Notes: generated by a model not told the origin, from the letters alone. A DNA stretch of 64,000 nt from Hymenobacter sp. BT730 (GCF_030542105.1 NZ_JAUOFB010000001.1:1364001-1428000), one strand, 5' to 3'; counted from the stretch's first letter, positions 1 to 8,064 are shown. A program made the numbers and translations.

Positions 1-534
1 ATCATGAACTGCAACCAGAAGCGCATTCCGCTGGTGTTCCTGCACGATGTGTCGGGCTTTATGGTGGGCTCCCAGAGTGAGCACGGCGGCATTATTAAGG
101 ACGGGGCCAAAATGGTGAATGCCATGGCCAACTCCGTGGTGCCCAAGTTCACCGTCATCATCGGCAACAGCTACGGCGCCGGCAACTACGCCATGTGCGG
201 CAAAGCCTACGACCCGCGCCTGATTGTGGCCTGGCCCACCGCCCAGCTGGCTGTAATGAGCGGTGCCGCCGCCGCCAATACCCTCCTCCAAATTCAAGTG
301 GCTTCCCTGAAAGCCAAAGGCGAAGTCATCACCCCCGAAGCCGAAAAGGAACTGCTGGACCGCATCAAAGCCCGCTACGACGAGCAGCTTTCCCCTTACT
401 ATGCCGCCGCCCGCCTCTGGGTAGATGCCATTATTGACCCGCTGGAAACCCGCAAAGTCATTTCCCAGGGCATTGCTGCAGCTAACCATGCGCCCATTGA
501 AAAGGCGTATAATGTGGGCGTAATTCAGGTGTGA
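1..534 (+). CDS. Acyl-CoA carboxylase beta subunit (carboxyltransferase), 3' part
   Basis: C-terminal part of the biotin-dependent carboxyltransferase that moves CO2 from carboxybiotin to an acyl-CoA. The frame is open at the left edge, so the gene starts outside the window; the first ATG at base 4 is probably internal. The visible 177 codons hold the C-terminal crotonase-like lobe: GFMVG, the oxyanion-type stretch GGIIKDGAKM, then IIGNSYGAGNYAMCGKAY and a WPTAQLAVM segment. The GAGNYAMCG wording is closer to methylcrotonyl- or geranyl-CoA carboxylases than to propionyl-CoA carboxylases, which usually read GGAYDVM there. I therefore infer leucine or isoprenoid breakdown rather than propionate, but the missing N-terminal half and biotin subunit prevent a firm call. 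Confidence 0.9.
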   Translation: MMNCNQKRIPLVFLHDVSGFMVGSQSEHGGIIKDGAKMVNAMANSVVPKFTVIIGNSYGAGNYAMCGKAYDPRLIVAWPTAQLAVMSGAAAANTLLQIQVASLKAKGEVITPEAEKELLDRIKARYDEQLSPYYAAARLWVDAIIDPLETRKVISQGIAAANHAPIEKAYNVGVIQV

Positions 535-593
535 GGGTATAAAAATAATTATCCGGCTGAAGTGTGCTCTTATCTGTATCAGTAGACATTGTT

Positions 594-1115
594 ATGAAGC
601 AGTATTTAAAAACCACCTGTTTACTATTCGCATCACTGCTGCAAGCGGGCTGTTTGGCTGTTGCGCACGTTGGCGATTTTCCTGATTCAGCTGCAGCTAT
701 TGATTTTAATAAGTACGCAGCCGAAAACAGAGCAACAAGGCTGGCTCTAAGTCGTGGGGAGATACCGGCGCAAAATTCTTGGACCACAGCTACCTCCAAT
801 GAATATTATTTGAATAAACACTTTAATGGTAGCGAAACTGAACTGGTCAATTTCATTAAGTATGCCCTCGAGGCACATGGGTATTCAATAATAAAATCGG
901 ATGTGCCCAATAAATACCTGATTGCTAAACGAGGTATGCGCCAGAATGAGTGGGGTTCATTAACCGGGGTTTATTACAAATTAGAAGATAATAATAACTC
1001 TGTGCAGGTCTATATTCAGACCAAAATTACTCAGGATGTTACTGGGGGATTTCCACAGAATCGTGCTATGGGAGTTGGTTTAGTATTACAAAGCATGATT
1101 GATTCTCATCGGTAA
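594..1115 (+). CDS. Hypothetical lipoprotein
   Basis: Unrecognised 173-residue protein. I start it at base 594 because that ATG opens a short lipoprotein signal: MKQ, a hydrophobic run, then the lipobox LQAGC with the cysteine at about residue 20. An upstream in-frame ATG at 564 would put ten extra residues before the signal. The mature part is mixed charged and polar with no repeats or catalytic motif I can name; the middle (SETELVNFIKYALEAHGY) looks like a helix followed by a beta sheet. It is expected to be anchored to the periplasmic or outer membrane face. It is more AT-rich than its neighbours. It lies 59 bases after the carboxylase gene and is probably not functionally tied to it. Confidence 0.7.
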   Translation: MKQYLKTTCLLFASLLQAGCLAVAHVGDFPDSAAAIDFNKYAAENRATRLALSRGEIPAQNSWTTATSNEYYLNKHFNGSETELVNFIKYALEAHGYSIIKSDVPNKYLIAKRGMRQNEWGSLTGVYYKLEDNNNSVQVYIQTKITQDVTGGFPQNRAMGVGLVLQSMIDSHR

Positions 1116-1173
1116 TTGGGAGGTTCCTACAGTGAATTAGCTCGAAGGACTTGCAAAGAGTAGCCCTAATCCA

Positions 1174-1575
1174 ATGAACACCAAACTCGTTATGACCCTG
1201 AGTGCCGCTGTACTAGCCCTGGCCGGACTCAGCCTGACGTTTATGCCGGATGAAATAGCTCGACTATGCGGCATAAGCCCGGCGCCCGCTTTTACGCTGC
1301 TGCTCCAACTGCTGGGCGCGCTTTACTTCGCCTTTGCTATGCTGAACTGGATGGCGAAGGGCAGCCGGATTGGTGGCATCTACAACCGGCCCATTGCGCT
1401 GGCCAATTTCGCGCACTTCTTCATAGTAGCGCTGGCGTTTCTGAAAGCCGTTATAAACACCCCGCAGCTCCCTACTGCGCTGTGGTTGGTGGCAGGTGTA
1501 TACGGCCTTTTCGCGGTGCTTTTCGGCCTGATACTGTTTCGGCATCCGCTGGCCGAGCCGGAAGTTTCGGTGTAA
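1174..1575 (+). CDS. Small four-helix membrane protein
   Basis: A 133-residue integral membrane protein with four hydrophobic segments at about residues 5-24, 40-60, 74-92 and 100-122, joined by short loops. Such small four-helix proteins are common in Bacteroidota and usually carry no assigned role. The start ATG follows a 58-base gap after the lipoprotein gene, and the next gene (a GNAT acetyltransferase) begins 22 bases after the stop, so the two may be co-transcribed. No conserved polar residues inside the helices point to a transport or redox function. Confidence 0.7.
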   Translation: MNTKLVMTLSAAVLALAGLSLTFMPDEIARLCGISPAPAFTLLLQLLGALYFAFAMLNWMAKGSRIGGIYNRPIALANFAHFFIVALAFLKAVINTPQLPTALWLVAGVYGLFAVLFGLILFRHPLAEPEVSV

Positions 1576-1597
1576 CCCAACGTATTAAAACTGGCTG

Positions 1598-2056
1598 ATG
1601 ATAACCCTACTTCGAACAACTTCGGATAATCCCGATTTTCGGGAACTGGTGGCACTGCTGGACCACGATTTAGCCGTGCGAGACGGCGACGACCATGCTT
1701 TCTATGCCCAGTACAACAAGCTGACTGCCATCAACCACGTGGTGGTAGCTTACCTGGCTGATAAAGCGGTAGGCGGCGGCGCTTTCAAGGAATATGAGGC
1801 CGGGCAGGTAGAGGTGAAACGCATGTTTGTGCGCCCGGAATACCGAGGCCAAGGCATTGCCGGTGCCGTGTTGGCTGAGTTGGAACAGTGGGCCTGGGAG
1901 CTAAATTACGCTGCCTGTGTGCTGGAAACCGGTAAACAGCAGCCTGAGGCCATCCGTCTCTACGAGAAAAGCGGCTACGCCTATATTCCCAACTACGGGC
2001 AGTATGCAGGCGTAGACAACAGCGTGTGCATGAAGAAAGAGCTTGCCGTTTCCTGA
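1598..2056 (+). CDS. GNAT-family N-acetyltransferase
   Basis: A 152-residue GCN5-related acetyltransferase, a family that moves an acetyl group from acetyl-CoA to an amine. The diagnostic acetyl-CoA pyrophosphate loop is seen at about residues 78-90 as RPEYRGQGIAGAVL (R/Q-x-x-G-x-G/A), preceded by the beta strand VEVKRMFV and followed by the helix AELEQWAWEL and the C-terminal strand IRLYEKSGYAYIPNYGQY. The last stretch is typical of single-domain GNATs that act on small molecules. The substrate cannot be read from sequence. It sits in a run of same-strand small genes between the four-helix protein and a DinB-like protein. Confidence 0.85.
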   Translation: MITLLRTTSDNPDFRELVALLDHDLAVRDGDDHAFYAQYNKLTAINHVVVAYLADKAVGGGAFKEYEAGQVEVKRMFVRPEYRGQGIAGAVLAELEQWAWELNYAACVLETGKQQPEAIRLYEKSGYAYIPNYGQYAGVDNSVCMKKELAVS

Positions 2057-2098
2057 CAGCTCGCAGTGAAGTACAACCAATAAACAACGCCTTGCACT

Positions 2099-2671
2099 AT
2101 GACAGCCGACTACCTAAACAGCGTGAAAAAGCAGTTTGAGTACTACAAGCTGCTCGGGGATAAGACGTTTGCCCAGCTGCCTGACGAAGCCTTGTTTTGG
2201 CAGTATAACCTGGAAAGCAACAGTATTGCTACCATCGTAAAGCACCTGTGGGGAAACATGCTTTCCCGCTGGACCAATTTTCTCACCACTGACGGAGAAA
2301 AGGAATGGCGCAATCGGGAAGCCGAGTTCGATAACGATGTGCAGACAAGAGAAGAGCTGCTTGCCAAATGGAATGAAGGCTGGGCATGTTTGTTTGCTGC
2401 TCTGGATTCTTTAACGCCGGATAACTGGAACACCACCATCTATATCCGGAACCAGGGACATTCGGTGCTTGAGGCCATTAACCGGCAGCTGGCGCACTAC
2501 CCGTACCATATCGGGCAGATTGTGTTCATCGGTAAAATGGTGAAAGATGGGCAGTGGAATTCCTTATCCATTCCACGAGGTAACTCCCAGGCATATAATG
2601 CGCAGAAGTTCGCACAGCCAAAAAGCACTACCCATTTCACGGATGAATACCTGAAAAAGGAAAAAGAATAG
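2099..2671 (+). CDS. DinB-like (DUF1572-type) protein
   Basis: A 190-residue four-helix-bundle protein of the DinB/YfiT-like superfamily. The histidines that form the metal site in this fold are visible: one in TIVKHLWGN (about residue 49) and a pair in the late helix LAHYPYHIGQI (about residues 131-137). Members bind a divalent metal and several act as thiol-dependent transferases, for example with bacillithiol, but the DUF1572 branch has no settled substrate. Its length is normal for the branch. The tail is rich in lysine and glutamate. It follows the GNAT gene by 42 bases on the same strand. Confidence 0.82.
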   Translation: MTADYLNSVKKQFEYYKLLGDKTFAQLPDEALFWQYNLESNSIATIVKHLWGNMLSRWTNFLTTDGEKEWRNREAEFDNDVQTREELLAKWNEGWACLFAALDSLTPDNWNTTIYIRNQGHSVLEAINRQLAHYPYHIGQIVFIGKMVKDGQWNSLSIPRGNSQAYNAQKFAQPKSTTHFTDEYLKKEKE

Positions 2672-2711
2672 TCGTGAGCATGGGTAAGGCAGTTAGGCTA
2701 ATCTGGCAGGT

Positions 2712-3071
2712 TTAAGCCTGCCGCAGCCAACCTTCCAGGTCAGTTGGAAGGGGCATGGGCTGTTCCGCTGGCACGTTGGCACCACCAGTGTTGCCAATGG
2801 GTACCCGACCTACTAAGGAGCCCAGGAAGCCCAGAAAGACACGCGGGATTTGTCCCAATACCTCGCGCAGGCTGCCGGTTCGCATGCCGTGACGTAGCAT
2901 TAGCATGTGCACATGCGTATGAGATAAAGCCCAACGCTGACCCAAAATGTGGGCGCGCTCCAGATGATGAAAGGCCGTAGCTGATTCTTGGCGTAGATAT
3001 GCGGCGCGCGCAGCCGCCAGCTCGGCGTAGTAGGGAGCCTGCAAAACAGTGGGGAGAAAAGGTGAGGTCAT
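2712..3071 (-). CDS. DUF3703 family protein
   Basis: A 119-residue protein matching the DUF3703 pattern: an N-terminal amphipathic helical region with a histidine-bearing core (AFHHLERAHILGQRW, then SHTHVHMLML), a GSLREVLGQIPR segment and a glycine-rich stretch GFLGSLVGRVPIGNTGG. The closely spaced histidines suggest metal or cofactor contact. Members of this family are often found beside metal-resistance or transport genes, but no such partner is present here. It is convergent with the DinB-like gene, only 40 bases apart. An 8-bp hairpin lies about 90 bases upstream of its start. Confidence 0.75.
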   Translation of the reverse strand: MTSPFLPTVLQAPYYAELAAARAAYLRQESATAFHHLERAHILGQRWALSHTHVHMLMLRHGMRTGSLREVLGQIPRVFLGFLGSLVGRVPIGNTGGANVPAEQPMPLPTDLEGWLRQA

Positions 3072-3161
3072 AAGCTCGGTCTGGTGGTAATTAGAAGACC
3101 AGTCTCTAACATATCAGTTTGCCTGCGTAAGTAGAGAAACTGGTTAAGAGTTTCGCTCTTA

Positions 3162-3184
3162 CGAAGCACTTCAATGGTGCTTCG
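3162..3184. repeat. 8-bp stem hairpin upstream of the DUF3703 gene
   Basis: CGAAGCAC and its exact complement GTGCTTCG are separated by 7 bases. The element lies in the 262-base gap between the divergent DUF3703 and SirB1-like genes, which otherwise shows no gene. It has no T-run and so is not a terminator. An operator or a 5' leader hairpin for the minus-strand gene is possible. Confidence 0.45.
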
Positions 3185-3333
3185 GCAGGGTAAAAGCAAA
3201 AAAATGAACATTCCGGCGCAACAGCCGTGTTACTAGCTGGCAGCCGACAGCAGAAACCGGCGCTAGTTGCGTTTATTTGCACTTCCTTATGCTATTTCTA
3301 CTCTGCCGCTCTACCGCCTCTACGCTCTAAGCT

Positions 3334-4218
3334 TTGACGAATAAAGAAATAAAAGCGCTTATCTCCCTGCTCGATGACCCGGAAATTGCGCCTGATATTC
3401 AGGCCAAAATCCAGACACTGGGGGAGAGTATTGTCCCGTTTCTGGAAGAATCGTGGGAGGAAACGCTGGACCCGGCGCAGCAGCAGCGCATCGAGGACCT
3501 GATCCATCATCTGCAGTTTGAGGGCTTGCAACAGCGCCTGCGCGTGTGGCGCGACTCGGGCGGCGAAAACCTGCTGGAAGGTATGTGGCTGCTCAACAGC
3601 TACCAATATCCCGATGCCGACCTGCAGGCTCTGAACCGTGCCATTGAGCAGCTGCGCTTTGAGGCCTGGACCATGCTGAAGCCCAACCTGCACCCCGCCG
3701 ACCAGGTGCAGGTGCTGAACTATGTGTTCTTCAAAACCCACAAATTCGCGGCCAATACCCAAAACTTTCACTCCCCGGCCAACTCCATGCTGCACCTGGT
3801 GCTGGAGACCCGGCGCGGCAATCCGCTTACGCTGTGTGTTATCTACCTGCTGGTGGCGCAGCGGCTGCACCTACCAGTGTATGGCGTAAACCTGCCCAAT
3901 CTGTTTGTGCTCACCTTTCAGCCTACACTGCCCACCATTGAGCCTTTCTACATCAACTGCTACAACCGCGGCCTGATTCTGTCCCGCACCGATATTGAGC
4001 ACTACATTGCCCAACTCAACCTGACGGCCAATGACATGTTCTTCGAGCCCTGCTCGCACATTGATATTGTGCGCCGGGCGCTGCGGAACCTGGCCGTTAG
4101 CTTTGAGAAAATGCAGGAGCCGCGCAAAGCCGCCGAGGTAAGCCAACTGCTGGCTATTCTGCTGGAGGAAGATAAACAGTCAATTGACTCAGAGCCCGAA
4201 GCAGGGGAGCAGGAATAG
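3334..4218 (+). CDS. SirB1/YchA-like transglutaminase-fold protein
   Basis: A 294-residue protein of the SirB1-like family, in which a transglutaminase-like fold sits in the middle and a helical, TPR-like tail follows. The family segment is seen at about residues 145-190: NSMLHLVLETRRGNPLTLCVIYLLVAQ in two overlapping pieces, then LHLPVYGVNLPN. The cysteine-histidine pair of active transglutaminases is not obvious, so it is probably non-catalytic. A stop codon at 3328-3330 closes the frame just upstream and no ATG follows for about 80 codons, so the TTG at 3334 is the likely start. The C-terminal 60 residues (DIVRRALRNLAVSFEKMQEPRKA) resemble one TPR hairpin. Its function in cells is not established. 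Confidence 0.82.
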   Translation: MTNKEIKALISLLDDPEIAPDIQAKIQTLGESIVPFLEESWEETLDPAQQQRIEDLIHHLQFEGLQQRLRVWRDSGGENLLEGMWLLNSYQYPDADLQALNRAIEQLRFEAWTMLKPNLHPADQVQVLNYVFFKTHKFAANTQNFHSPANSMLHLVLETRRGNPLTLCVIYLLVAQRLHLPVYGVNLPNLFVLTFQPTLPTIEPFYINCYNRGLILSRTDIEHYIAQLNLTANDMFFEPCSHIDIVRRALRNLAVSFEKMQEPRKAAEVSQLLAILLEEDKQSIDSEPEAGEQE

Positions 4219-4239
4219 TCTGCCTAGCGCCGGCCAAAC

Positions 4240-4277
4240 AAAAGCCCCTGACGCTTATGCAGACGTCAGGGGCTTTT
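4240..4277. terminator. Bidirectional intrinsic terminator
   Basis: A perfect 14-bp stem (AAAAGCCCCTGACG and its complement, 4240-4253 and 4264-4277) with a 10-base loop lies between the convergent SirB1-like and redoxin genes. The A-run on one side and T-run on the other make it usable from both strands. Confidence 0.9.
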
Positions 4278-4314
4278 GTTTTGGTGGCGTAGTGCTTTAG
4301 CGCAATGGCTAAGC

Positions 4315-4929
4315 TTAGTTCTTCTTAATCAGGCAACCGGCGGCTCGTTGGTTGGCCACGCCGGCAGGGCGGCCGGCTGTAAGATTAGCCAGCACCGTAC
4401 CTAGGTAGTGCTCTTTTACATAAGCTTCCATCTGCGGATTATCGTCGATGGCCCCTTTATAGCGCACTGCAAAACCATTGCCGCTGGGCTGCAGCACTAC
4501 CGCCTCAGGCGTTTTGGTAGCGCCCAGCAGGCTGCTCACCTTCTGGCTGTCATCGCGCAGGTAGGTTAAATTATTGGCGCTGCTTGATTTGATCTTGAGC
4601 TTGTCCGTTTCCCCCTCGGCCGTGCTGGCCTCCAGGTTGATGGGCGTATCAATAAACAGGAATTCCACGCCCTTGCTGCCGTAGGTGGTAGCCAGCTGGC
4701 TCAGGCGGTCCTGGTAGAGCTTAGAAAAGGGGCAGCTTTGGCTGATAAACACCACCACCACGGCTTTGCTGCTGGCATAGCTGCTGAGCTTTACATCGGC
4801 ATTGGCGGCGTTCTTCAGGGTGAAGTCGGCTACGGTGCTGCCCGCAGACTGAGCCCGAACGGTGCCCACCGCCACCACGCCAAACAAGAGAGCAGCGGCC
4901 AGAGCCAGAGAAATACGGCGGAAAGACAT
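4315..4929 (-). CDS. Exported redoxin (AhpC/TSA-like) protein
   Basis: A thioredoxin-fold protein of the redoxin type with an N-terminal signal peptide (MSFRRISLALAAALLFGV, cleavage near VRAQ). I place the start at 4929, since the longer reading from 4980 adds 17 residues ahead of the signal and overlaps the upstream gene. The fold is visible as VADFTLKNAANADVKLSSY, then VVVVFISQSCPFSKLY and FLFIDTP. The active-site region has a single cysteine (CPFS rather than CxxC), and a second cysteine sits near the C-terminus in AAGCLIKKN, as in many periplasmic redoxins of this type. It begins 10 bases after the phosphopantetheinyl transferase gene, so the two are probably one transcript. Confidence 0.85.
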   Translation of the reverse strand: MSFRRISLALAAALLFGVVAVGTVRAQSAGSTVADFTLKNAANADVKLSSYASSKAVVVVFISQSCPFSKLYQDRLSQLATTYGSKGVEFLFIDTPINLEASTAEGETDKLKIKSSSANNLTYLRDDSQKVSSLLGATKTPEAVVLQPSGNGFAVRYKGAIDDNPQMEAYVKEHYLGTVLANLTAGRPAGVANQRAAGCLIKKN

Positions 4930-4939
4930 GGCAGAAAAC

Positions 4940-5602
4940 TTAGAGGAGGGGAGAGGCATCGAGAGTGTATGTGAGTACATACGAAGAAGAAAGGCGCTGG
5001 TAGTGAATCTGGTGTTGGCTGCGGAAGTTTTCTGTGAGCAGGTGCCCCGTCAAAACACCGGCCTCCCGCAGCCCAAACGGGTCGAGCTGAATATGCTCCT
5101 TAAACACCAGAGCGCGGCGGCTATGCAGTTTGTACAGGGTTTCCTTGGCACTCCAATAGAGACTGTGCTTTACTACATCGTCGCCGGCATCGGCCTGCTC
5201 CGTTTCCGATAGAAACCGCGGGGCCAATTGTTGCGCTTTGGAACGTACTAGCTCAACATCTGTGCCAACGCGCCCACGGGTAGAAAGCAAAGCGGCCACC
5301 CACTCACCAGAATGAGAGAGTGAAACCGCTAATTCCGGCTGTTCCGGGAAGAAAGGACGGCCATTGGCATCGTTCAGAAGCACGACAGAAGGGGCAAAAG
5401 AAAATTCGGCTAGCAGCTGGTGCGCCAGCACGCGGCCGCCCAGCCATTGCTGCGCACGTGCTGCATCGCGGCCGGGTGGCAGGTGCTGCTGGTAGTGCGC
5501 TGGCTGAGGCAATAGGGGCCACAACTGCTCCGCAGACTCCGTCAGGCGCCATAGGCCCAGTAAGCTTTGGTCGGCAACGGTTTCAACGGAATGTAATGGC
5601 AT
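4940..5602 (-). CDS. 4'-phosphopantetheinyl transferase (Sfp-type)
   Basis: Transfers the 4'-phosphopantetheine arm of coenzyme A to a serine of a carrier protein, activating fatty-acid, polyketide or peptide synthesis. The Sfp-family motifs are clear: AVSLSHSGEWVAA (P2 region), GTDVELV with the metal-binding aspartate and glutamate, and WSAKETLYKL (P3). The start is taken at 5602 (MPLHSVE); the frame is open for 24 more codons, but that stretch lacks family sequence. The protein is about 220 residues, the usual Sfp size. No synthase cluster is nearby, so it probably serves housekeeping acyl carrier proteins. The redoxin gene follows 10 bases downstream. Confidence 0.9.
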   Translation of the reverse strand: MPLHSVETVADQSLLGLWRLTESAEQLWPLLPQPAHYQQHLPPGRDAARAQQWLGGRVLAHQLLAEFSFAPSVVLLNDANGRPFFPEQPELAVSLSHSGEWVAALLSTRGRVGTDVELVRSKAQQLAPRFLSETEQADAGDDVVKHSLYWSAKETLYKLHSRRALVFKEHIQLDPFGLREAGVLTGHLLTENFRSQHQIHYQRLSSSYVLTYTLDASPLL

Positions 5603-5706
5603 AGCAGAAAAAGCAACGGTTACGTTGGGCTTGGAACAGGTCCCTGAAAAGCGGGAGCAGCCGCTGCTGGTCAAAACTGCCGTAATTTCGCCCTAAATCC
5701 TACGGT

Positions 5707-6654
5707 ATGTCCACGCTTTTTAGGCCTCAGGCGCAGAAACTAGCTACCCTTACCGGGCACCGTGACTGTGTGTATGCACTGGCCGGTGCTCCTGAATCAA
5801 CTTTAGTCTACTCCGCCGGGACCGATGGATTTGTGGTGGAGTGGGACCTGGAAAATCCGGCGCGCGACGGCGCGCTGGTGGCGCGGGTAGAAAACTCCGT
5901 ATATGCCCTCAAATATATTCCCGAGCAGAATTTGCTGCTGCTCGGCCACAATTTTCAGGGCGTGCAGGCCATTGATCTGCAGGCACGCCAGTTGGTACAT
6001 GCCACGGCCTTGCCTCCGGCGGCCATTTTTGATATAGCCTATTCTAAGCTCCGGCAGCGGACATACATAGCCCTTGGCAATGGCACCCTGGCCGTGCTGC
6101 ATGCCTCTGATTTGAAGCTGGAGCGCCTGGTGCCCCTCTCTCATAAAAGCCTGCGCTGCCTGAGCCTGCATGAAGAGCGTAATGAACTGGCCGTTGGTGG
6201 CTCCGACCACCTGGTGCGCATCCTCGACCTGGAGACATTCACCCTGAAGCAGACTATTCCGGGCGCTACCAACTCCGTATTTGCCACCTGCTACTCGCCC
6301 GATGGACGCTTCCTGCTCACGGCAGGCCGCGATGCCCATTTGCGCGTTTGGGATGTAGCGGCCGGCTACACTGAACGCCTCAGTGTGGTGGCCCATTTAT
6401 TTGCCATCAACCACGTTACTTACAGCCCCGATGGACGCTTTGTGGCTACCTGCAGCATGGATAAATCCATTAAGCTCTGGGATGCCGACAGCTTCCGCCT
6501 GCTGCGAGTGTTAGACCGTGCCCGGCACGCTGGGCACGGCACTTCAGTAAACAAGTTATTTTGGTCAGCCCATCGAAATAGGCTAGTTTCGTGTAGCGAC
6601 GACCGCACCTTGGCCGTATGGCAAATCAGTTCGGAGCCAGAAGTAGGAAGCTAA
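5707..6654 (+). CDS. WD40-repeat beta-propeller protein
   Basis: A 315-residue cytoplasmic protein built almost wholly of WD40 repeats. Clear blades read LTGHRDCVYAL...GTDGFVVEWDL, KSLRCLSLHEE...LVRILDL, SVFATCYSPDGRFLLTAGRD...LRVWDV, INHVTYSPDGRFVATCSMD...IKLWD and SVNKLFWSAHRNRLVSCSDD...LAVWQI; with two weaker ones this makes about seven blades, a complete propeller. There is no signal peptide or enzymatic domain, so it is likely a protein-interaction platform. It is divergent from the phosphopantetheinyl transferase gene and is followed 69 bases later by a DivIVA-like gene on the same strand, which may point to a shared role in cell-envelope organisation; that link is inference. Confidence 0.9.
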   Translation: MSTLFRPQAQKLATLTGHRDCVYALAGAPESTLVYSAGTDGFVVEWDLENPARDGALVARVENSVYALKYIPEQNLLLLGHNFQGVQAIDLQARQLVHATALPPAAIFDIAYSKLRQRTYIALGNGTLAVLHASDLKLERLVPLSHKSLRCLSLHEERNELAVGGSDHLVRILDLETFTLKQTIPGATNSVFATCYSPDGRFLLTAGRDAHLRVWDVAAGYTERLSVVAHLFAINHVTYSPDGRFVATCSMDKSIKLWDADSFRLLRVLDRARHAGHGTSVNKLFWSAHRNRLVSCSDDRTLAVWQISSEPEVGS

Positions 6655-6723
6655 GTGTTGGACTGCCTTTTCGTGCTGCACTGATTGTCTCCTGTCTCCC
6701 GGCCCCCATTTCCAGTTCCTTCC

Positions 6724-7737
6724 ATGAAAATTACCGCTCTCGATATCCGGCAGAAGACCTTTGAAAAATCCTTTCGCGGGGTAGACAAAGATGAAGTTCA
6801 GGCATTCCTGCTCCAACTCTCGCAACAGTGGGAGCGAATGGGAGATGAAAACCGGGAGCTGCGCATGAAGCTGGACCATGCCATCCAGGACGTGCAGAAA
6901 ATGCGGGAAGTGGAATCGTCTCTGTACCGCACCCTGAAAACGGCCGAGGATACCGGTAACAGCATCACGGAGCAGGCCCAGCGCGACGCCGAGCTGCGCA
7001 TTCGGGAAGCACAGCTAAAGGCCGAGCAGCTGCTGGCCGATGCCCGGCAGAAGGCCCGTTCGGTGGTAGATGATGCTTACAAGCAAGCCGAAAAAACCAT
7101 TGCCGAAATGCAGGCTGAAGTGAGTGCCCTGGGCCAGGAACATCAGCGCCTGGAAGGTGTGCTGGAAACCCTGGTGCGCGACCTGCAGCACCTGGCTACC
7201 GATGCCCTGGAGAAAGTGGAGAAAAGCCGTAATCGGCCCAAATCCTCCACTTCTGCCATCCTTTCGCGGGCGGCAAGCGTAAAGGTGAATCGACCCGATT
7301 CATCCCCCGAAACCGCTTCTCCTATGTTTGTTAATACATCCGCTACCTCTTCGGCTGCGGCCGTAGGCAGCCCGGCAGCGCGCCCCGCCACGGCAAGTAG
7401 TGGTAGTGACGCCACCACTACTGCTCGCCCTGCTACCGAGCAGCCTAGTGGCTACAACCCCAAGCCTGGGCAGCAGCCCGACCCCGGGGCTCCGGCTCAA
7501 ACGCCCGGCCCGGATATCAAGCCCAATCCCGCTCCCAACGAAAACCCAGGTAAGAGCGACCCTTCCCGTATTTACCAGCCCGAGCCAGCCCGCGTGCCCG
7601 ACCCAACCGGGCCCCGAATTGAGCCTACCGCCCCGGATATTCGCCCAATCAGCCCCGATCATCCGGAAATCACGCAGCCTTCGCCTTCACGGCACTCGGC
7701 CACGCTAACCGAGAAGTCTTTTTTCGACGAAATCTAA
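6724..7737 (+). CDS. DivIVA-domain protein with long proline-rich tail
   Basis: The N-terminus (MKITALDIRQKTFEKSFRG, then VDKDEVQAFLLQLSQQWERM) is the DivIVA lipid-binding domain, followed by a long coiled coil to about residue 165 rich in E, Q, A and K. From about residue 180 the 338-residue protein becomes a low-complexity tail of P, S, T, A and G (for example NPKPGQQPDPGAPAQTPGP) ending in KSFFDEI. The start at 6724 is chosen because it begins the domain; the upstream ATG at 6685 adds 13 residues of unrelated sequence. DivIVA proteins mark curved membranes and recruit division or envelope proteins in Gram-positives; the role in Bacteroidota is not well defined. Confidence 0.88.
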   Translation: MKITALDIRQKTFEKSFRGVDKDEVQAFLLQLSQQWERMGDENRELRMKLDHAIQDVQKMREVESSLYRTLKTAEDTGNSITEQAQRDAELRIREAQLKAEQLLADARQKARSVVDDAYKQAEKTIAEMQAEVSALGQEHQRLEGVLETLVRDLQHLATDALEKVEKSRNRPKSSTSAILSRAASVKVNRPDSSPETASPMFVNTSATSSAAAVGSPAARPATASSGSDATTTARPATEQPSGYNPKPGQQPDPGAPAQTPGPDIKPNPAPNENPGKSDPSRIYQPEPARVPDPTGPRIEPTAPDIRPISPDHPEITQPSPSRHSATLTEKSFFDEI

Positions 7738-7779
7738 GCCACAGATTCGCCTGAATTTCACGGATTTTGTAAATGGACG

Positions 7780-7809
7780 AAAGCCTACCTAAACGGGTAG
7801 GCTTTTCCT
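7780..7809 (+). terminator. Intrinsic terminator after the DivIVA gene
   Basis: AAAGCCTACC (7780-7789) pairs with GGTAGGCTTT (7796-7805) over a six-base loop and continues into a T-rich run. It lies 43 bases after the stop codon. Confidence 0.85.
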
Positions 7810-7899
7810 TTTGGCTAAAATGCGTTTATGAAGGCTGTTTTTATTGAGTAAGTCATGTATAGGCAGAGGCAAAGCGCCCCAGCTATAATTCCTCCTTCC

Positions 7900-7938
7900 T
7901 GTCATCCTGCGCTAGCGCAGGGCCTTCTTATGTGTTAG
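7900..7938. repeat. TGTCATCC-type intergenic repeat, copy 1 (partial)
   Basis: The sequence begins TGTCATCCTGCGCTAGCGCA, including a perfect CTGCGCTAGCGCAG palindrome, and runs on to GGGCCTTCTTATGTG. The same TGTCATCC start, with a nearby GGGCCTT, recurs at 27436, and the start also recurs at 41266. It lies in the 327-base gap between the DivIVA and folB genes, which otherwise holds only the DivIVA terminator and a promoter element. Confidence 0.5.
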
Positions 7939-7986
7939 TGGCTCCCGCGAAAAGCATTGCAGCGCTCCTTATGCCGCATGACTTGG

Positions 7987-7994
7987 TAGTTTTG
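7987..7994 (+). promoter_or_regulatory. Bacteroidota -7 element upstream of folB
   Basis: TAGTTTTG matches TAnnTTTG exactly. No good -33 TTG is seen at 19-21 bases. Transcription from here would start near 8000, which makes a GTG start at 7996 unlikely and supports the ATG at 8065 for folB. Confidence 0.45.
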
Positions 7995-8064
7995 AGTGGC
8001 TAATACGCCAACCCGGCTTTTCATTTCAGAACTTGCCGCTCTCAACTCACTAATACCGCAGCTT

